This document shows, one piece after another, positions 59,649 through 64,000 of a stretch of 64,000 nucleotides of DNA. Each line of letters starts with the position of its first letter. The first letter of the stretch is position 1. The translations under genes were made by a program, and so were the position numbers. Origin of the DNA: Diogma glabrata (lineage: Eukaryota > Arthropoda > Insecta > Diptera > Cylindrotomidae). The notes under the pieces were generated by a model. The model saw nothing but the letters and a program-made list of their open reading frames with translations. It was not told the origin of the DNA and searched no databases. The stretch lies in assembly GCA_963693315.1 (NCBI GenBank), contig OY856188.1, positions 156,444,720 to 156,508,719 on the forward strand, read 5' to 3'.

Positions 59649-59965
59649 AGTTGTATCATTTCCTTTTTCGTTTTCGTACGCGTTCTCTCGGTTTTTTAGA
59701 GTTTGTTCAGTGAAATCTTGTTTATCGTAATATTATTCTTCTATTTTCTATTTTTGGTTGGATCTCCATATGCGATTGATGTATGATATTATCTTTGGTG
59801 TCCCCATTACGAATGGTTCGACACTTAGTAGGTATTTCCTGTTCCTCTTGGTTTAAACTAGGAGTACTGGGACCTTTAATCGTTGATTCCAACGATTGAC
59901 CTTTATTCGGGGTCGCTCCCGGCATCGTCGTTGCACCATTTCCTTTATTGTTTTCGTGTTTTTGA
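59440..59965 (-). repeat. Imperfect tandem duplication in pol, about 277-bp period, with a frame break
   Basis: The block GACCTTTATTTGGGGACGCT (59622 region) recurs as GACCTTTATTCGGGGTCGCT (59899 region). Shared neighbours include CCCCATTACGAATGG, CTGGGACCTTTAA and TGTTCAGT(A/G)AAATCTTG. The two MPGA(S/T)PNKGQSLE segments begin at 59648 and 59925, 277 bases apart. Since 277 is not a multiple of three, the copies are in different frames. Aligning them puts a one-base difference at about 59722-59735, where the protease frame ends. Confidence 0.85.
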
Positions 59966-60422
59966 TAGTAACATCCAAATGATATCTGTTTTTCAGCGGT
60001 TTGTGTGTGAATTATTAGTTTATTGTTTACGAAGCTAATATCAGTTTTGTTAATTAAGAAATCCAGACCCAGTATTCCGTCTGTTATTATATTTGTATCG
60101 TCGTGGACTACTTGAAATTTTTGTACCAAATTTGGATCATTATCTATAGTTGTGTAAATGCTACCAATTGTTTCTTTTATCGTACTGTTAATACCTCTAA
60201 ATAAAATTTTGTCAGCGTAATTAATCCTGGCGGAGTCGTTTAAAATACTAAATTTAATTAAAGAAATCTCTGCTCCTGTATCAATTAACATTCGTGTTAG
60301 TGGTTTGTTTGAAATGTCTAAATAAACGTCTACTGTTGGAGAAACAATTTGATTGGTGCTTTGTAAGTTTAGGTGTGGGTTTTCTGGATTTATTTTATTT
60401 GGTTGATTTATTTGATTGTACC
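59722..60422 (-). pseudogene. Aspartic protease part of pol, separated from RT by a frameshift
   Basis: The frame is open through the gag stop (60423) and lies in the -1 frame relative to gag, so it would be made by a -1 ribosomal shift in the overlap, as in other retroelements. The active-site block is MLIDTGAEISLIK (ATG at 60291), followed by DGILGLDFL, the usual second conserved block. The end has the duplicated MPGATPNKGQ segment. The frame ends in a stop at 59722, one base out of register with the RT ORF. As it stands, no single translation product links protease to RT. Confidence 0.8.
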
Positions 60423-61889
60423 CTAAGCATTGTCTTGGTTGGCTCCAACCTGTTGGTCGCAGGTATTGCCAGGGGAGTTTCCCGAATAGTTGTCTGCCAA
60501 TTCTGATGAGATTGGATAAGCTTCCATTAGTCTAACGTTATTACTACTAGTCGGCTGATTTCTATTCATCGGTGCCATGTTCTGAGGTTCACCCTGTCTT
60601 CTAAACTGCGGATTCCTGTCATCACGGTAAGAAAAATTTTGATGGTTCGGATAGTGATTTGAAACCTGATTTCTGTTCGGATCAATGTTGGAGTCTCGGT
60701 AGTTATTTCTTGAAAAATTGTTCCTACGGCAATTTTGAATTGTATGACCAGTTCTTCGACAACTATTACAATACTGATTCCTCAATTTCGTCCTGCACTC
60801 TGCTATTGTATGCCCGTCGCGTTTGCAATATGTACATTTGTTCGTAAGGGATGTATTCAGTTTTTCCAACTGTTGTACCATTTTTTCCATTAAATTGTTG
60901 TCTTGCGATGATTCCACTTTTGCTGGGATGGGATTTGGAGTGTTATTGTTATTTTTAGAGAGCATTTCTAACAAATTCAGTACTGGTTGAGATGAAGGTT
61001 CTACTCTGAGAAGGTTGTTCAGAAGTTCGAGTGAAGGGTTAGTCTGACAACTCTGGTTTGTTCTTTTGTGCCTTTCAAAATCTTCTAAATTTAAAGCTAA
61101 GTCCGTCAATTCTGAAATAGTTTTGTTAGTAACCAAACGCAATCCGTCTTGCACTGAGGGATTTCTAATACCTAACTTAAAAGAACGTATGGTTTGTTTT
61201 TTTATTTCCGTCTCCGCAACTTTAGTGTCTTCTCCAGGGTAAGCTGATCTAATCACAGACACTGCTTCAGCCGCTAATTCCTGAAGTCTCTCTGAGAACT
61301 CACTGATGGTTTCAGTTGTATACTGTATGCAAGTATTAATTTGTTCGGTTACTTCCGAAGTAGTTTTTGACGGTAAAAATATTTTTTCGACTGCCCCTTT
61401 CAATTCCGCGAACGATTTTAATTTACATTCTCGGAGACGTCTGAAAGCGTCTCCACCCTTTTTTACCCGTGATGATATTCGTAATAAAAAATCTTTTTGT
61501 AACTCGGGTGTTAAATTAGCTAACGCCGCTTGACAAGAGTCAAGGAAACAATCCACCTCAACACGATCTTTAAATTCTTTTGAAATTTCAGGAATTGCTT
61601 CCAAATATTTAGTTATAATTAAAAAACTGTCATTCATTGTGTTAGTTTCTAATTTACAAATTTTATTATTAATATTAGTATTAGGATTAAAAGAAGACTC
61701 ACTCTTTAATTGTGACCTAGTTTTGATTGCTGACACGAACGCTGATTTGTTGTTTCCTGTTGGATTTACAGCTACCTCAGGTGTTGCTATTTGATGTGAT
61801 GGTTTGAAAACTTCCTCTGGTGGTGGAGTTCTGATCATGCCCGTTTGGATGTTTGTTGTTGTTGAAGTTGCTTGTTGTAGTGTCTTCAA
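60423..61889 (-). CDS. gag: Gag of the errantivirus-like element
   Basis: Open frame of 488 residues with ATG at 61889. The central part (about 110-280) is helical, with LQELAAEAVSVIRSAYPGED and KQTIRSFKLGIRNP, matching the retrotransposon gag capsid region. Two CCHC zinc knuckles lie near residues 357-390: CTYCKRDGHTIAEC and CNSCRRTGHTIQNC, both CX2CX4HX4C, which bind RNA. The C-terminal part is rich in N, R, Q and P. Gag forms the particle and packages RNA. The stop at 60423 overlaps the open protease frame. No disruption seen. Confidence 0.9.
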   Translation of the reverse strand: MKTLQQATSTTTNIQTGMIRTPPPEEVFKPSHQIATPEVAVNPTGNNKSAFVSAIKTRSQLKSESSFNPNTNINNKICKLETNTMNDSFLIITKYLEAIPEISKEFKDRVEVDCFLDSCQAALANLTPELQKDFLLRISSRVKKGGDAFRRLRECKLKSFAELKGAVEKIFLPSKTTSEVTEQINTCIQYTTETISEFSERLQELAAEAVSVIRSAYPGEDTKVAETEIKKQTIRSFKLGIRNPSVQDGLRLVTNKTISELTDLALNLEDFERHKRTNQSCQTNPSLELLNNLLRVEPSSQPVLNLLEMLSKNNNNTPNPIPAKVESSQDNNLMEKMVQQLEKLNTSLTNKCTYCKRDGHTIAECRTKLRNQYCNSCRRTGHTIQNCRRNNFSRNNYRDSNIDPNRNQVSNHYPNHQNFSYRDDRNPQFRRQGEPQNMAPMNRNQPTSSNNVRLMEAYPISSELADNYSGNSPGNTCDQQVGANQDNA

Positions 61890-62351
61890 GTATTGTTTGT
61901 CGCTGTATCGGCAGTAGTTCTTGATGCTGATTCCCTTTTGATATGGTTGTGTAATTATTAATGATTTTTTAATGATGTTACAGATGATGAGAGTTAGCTT
62001 GATTTTTGTTAATGATGTGATGTTTTATATAAAATTCATGTATTTGTGATATGATATAAATTTTGTTTTTAGTGCTGCGATTGTAGTCTTATTAATCTGT
62101 AGTTGATGGTATACTTTTCGAAGTTGGTTTTGATGAGTATGGTACACTTTTAGTACACAATGGTTACGATTACACTTAAGAACTTTTTATGTTACACAAA
62201 AAATTTTTTTTTGGATTTAAAATAAACGCCAGATTAATGTTTTATTTTATAAACTATATTCTTGTTTATTTAAAAAAATTCTGCTTTTGGATTTAAAATA
62301 GTCTCTAAGAATTTAAAGCAATTCTTATCAAACAATCGTGGTCTTGTTAAA
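61890..62351. other. 5' leader of the errantivirus-like element
   Basis: About 460 bp between the primer site and the gag ATG; A+T-rich, with no other ORF. Likely holds packaging and splice-donor signals, not identified here. Confidence 0.6.
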
Positions 62352-62363
62352 CCGGCTGCGCCA
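62352..62363 (-). promoter_or_regulatory. Primer binding site, tRNA-Ser type
   Basis: On the minus strand TGGCGCAGCCGG follows the 5' LTR by two bases. TGGCGCAG(T/C)CG matches the 3' end of tRNA-Ser, the primer reported for several insect gypsy-group elements. Confidence 0.75.
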
Positions 62364-62365
62364 AA

Positions 62366-63009
62366 TGTGGTACCTAACTACTGTAGGAGTCCACAAACAA
62401 ATATAATTGAACTACGCACGACAACTTTTAATTTCAATATCACGGCACCTTTTATTTAATAAAACACAATAACATTTGACAACTTCAATTTTAATTAATT
62501 TTATTTATTGGTTAAATTTAATAAAGTTTGACGGTTACGGATTGATTTCTGAATCCTGGATTTATTTTCAATTTGTAAAACCTTTCTCTGTAAAGTCTTT
62601 TACACAACTCAATTTTAACTACTTTTTTTTTTAAAATCAAATCAAAATCAATCTACAAAAATAATCTATAAAATCTACATTTGTTATATTTTTTGGAAGG
62701 GAGCGTAATGAACCGTTATTTATTTATATGTTTTAAAAATCGTTAAGCCAATCAAATTAAATTAAAGTATTAATCAATTCCCCTACAAAACAATCAAAGG
62801 TGAAAAACCCATCGTTCATTTACATTTACATTGTACAACAATTATGCGATTTTGCAGAATTGTTGAACAATCGTAATGTTGCTATTTAATTAATATTTCT
62901 ATTTCGAAATATTAAATAAACAGCACTAAACGACTAAGTTTATTCACCCTTGACGATTTGGTTAAGAGATTGTGAATTTTGGTAAAATTTAGGATAACGG
63001 GTCATTACA
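62366..63009 (-). repeat. 5' LTR (644 bp)
   Basis: Plus-strand ends TGTGGTACCTAAC ... CGGGTCATTACA. 62611-63009 is nearly identical to the other LTR. The 230-bp R/U5 side differs from it in most positions. Confidence 0.85.
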
Positions 63010-63049
63010 CTTTCAACCATCAACTGACAGCTTGAAAAGCCTACTTTCA

Positions 63050-64000
63050 CTATCGGGCGTAGGAAAATATAATTGCAGCTAAATCTAAAGTTTCTCCGAT
63101 TAAACAGATTAGCATTCCAAGACTGGAACTATCTAGTGCTTTGTTATTATCACAACTATATAAATCCATGCAAAATGCAATCAGCAAATCTACATTTTAA
63201 GCATGGACAGATTCTCAAATTGTAATGAACTGGTTTTTGGATTTGCCATCTATCTGGAAAACCTTCGTGGCTAACAGGACTGCAGAAATCATAGAAATCA
63301 TTCCCAGAAGTCAACGGCGTCATGCGCGATCCAATGAAAATCAAGCTGATTATATATTTCAAGAGGTGTGCTTGTTAAATTAACCCAGTATTGGCATTGG
63401 CCGGTCTGGTTTTGCGGTGATCAAACATCCTAGCCGAGCAATACCTTGGTAAATCAAAAGACAGACGAGCGAGAAATGAGTGAACGAAAGTCAATTATTT
63501 CACAAGTGAGCTGCATATCTATTTCGAAATTATGGTTACAGAATCTATTTGAAAGGAAGTCCAAAATACTAATAATATTTTGAATAATAGCCTATGTATT
63601 TCGCTTCATTTATGAGAAATTCAGCAGAGTATTTAAAGATAGCGTCAGAGGTAGCAACCAACTAACATCAGAAGAAATTAAAAAATCAAAGGAATAATGT
63701 ATCCGTTGGGTACAAAAGGAATCATTTTATATACAAAAATATAAAACGGCGAGCAATAAATTTAAACTTATATCATCAGCTCCATTTATATATGAAAAGG
63801 TTTACTAAGAGTAAGAGGCCGACTTCAAAATGCAGATTGTGATTACGAAAGTAAACATCCAATAATCATACTGAAAAAATATATTTTTACAGCAAGAATA
63901 ATTTGGGATGTTCATCTTTCTATATACCATGCTGGACCAACACTTACCTCACATTTAATTCGACATAAATATTGGATAGTAAGCGGACGTAGTGCATGTA
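63050..64000 (+). pseudogene. BEL/Pao-type pol fragment (RNase H region to integrase N-terminus), continues past the window
   Basis: Frames on the plus strand, in pieces, give KSKVSPIKQISIPRLELS, ALLLSQLYKSM, then WTDSQIVMNWF and WKTFVANRTAEI, in the order typical of BEL/Pao pol. Near the end come HAGPTLTSHLIRHKYWIVSG, the usual integrase zinc-region block. Stops and shifts separate them, so it is decayed. The right LTR of the errantivirus-like element lies 40 bp upstream; the fragment was not found on the left side of that element. Confidence 0.7.

Larger units (their letters stand above)
52558..63009 (-). mobile_element. Errantivirus-like (gypsy group) endogenous retroelement, complete order
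   Basis: Minus-strand order: 5' LTR 62366-63009, tRNA-Ser-type primer site, gag, protease, RT/RNase H/integrase, env, polypurine tract, 3' LTR 52558-53187. Both LTRs have TGT...ACA ends. Gag, RT-to-integrase and env frames are open. Pol has a break near the protease end. Flanking bases (GAAA at left, CTTT at right) do not form a 4-bp duplication, and the LTRs are mosaic. Insertion or recombination next to a BEL/Pao remnant on the right. Confidence 0.9.

Noticed and set aside
52558..63009. 4-bp target duplication around the errantivirus-like element
   Set aside because: The flanks are GAAA and CTTT; no shift of the borders by one or two bases gives a match.

Overview
The window looks like a transposon-dense, AT-rich intergenic stretch of an arthropod genome, most likely an insect; the order cannot be fixed from sequence alone. 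This rests on the mix of elements: a gypsy/errantivirus-type retroelement with a furin-cleaved env, a second Ty3/gypsy-type element, a BEL/Pao fragment, APE-type LINEs, a hAT element with a TTF-type protein, many MITEs and foldback elements, and long (TA)n arrays. No clear single-copy host gene was found. One possible small secreted-protein exon lies near 22.3 kb.

Layout. 1-13 kb: small inverted-repeat elements; a decayed hAT transposon (about 2970-6409) that carries a MITE and abuts a LINE endonuclease fragment; two copies of a foldback family; an inverted-dimer tRNA-type SINE with target-site duplication; and a repeat family that ends in the same 3' tail as a local LINE. 13-26 kb: nested foldback repeats, a 5'-truncated LINE, a 2.1-kb terminal-inverted-repeat element with a relic transposase-associated domain, another foldback, and a longer broken LINE of the same family as the tails (23.7-25.5 kb).

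26.9-41.1 kb: a Ty3/gypsy-type LTR element with roughly 1.55-1.63-kb LTRs. Its internal region has no recognisable gag. It has a class-II-like (phlebovirus Gc-like) glycoprotein ORF upstream of, not downstream of, the protease-RT-RNase H-integrase genes. Its integrase is split by an apparently intact 3.4-kb LINE with a 14-bp target-site duplication. The two LTRs differ by repeat number and by a perfect 97-bp fold-back duplication.

41-52.5 kb: two further fragments of that LINE family, a second relic of the same transposase-associated domain, satellite-like 329-bp repeats, small MITEs, and two (TA)n arrays (about 270 and 680 bp).

52.6-63.0 kb: an errantivirus-like element on the minus strand in the order LTR-PBS(tRNA-Ser-type)-gag-PR-RT/RNase H/IN-env-PPT-LTR. 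Gag, the RT-to-integrase ORF and env are open. Pol is broken near its protease end, inside an imperfect tandem duplication. The two LTRs share a nearly identical U3 but have very different R/U5 segments and no evident target-site duplication, which points to recombination. The window ends in a decayed BEL/Pao pol fragment.

The retroelement genes work as a set: Gag packages the RNA, PR/RT/RNase H/IN copy and integrate it, and env would permit cell-to-cell transfer. All functional statements come from recognised family motifs; no database search was run.
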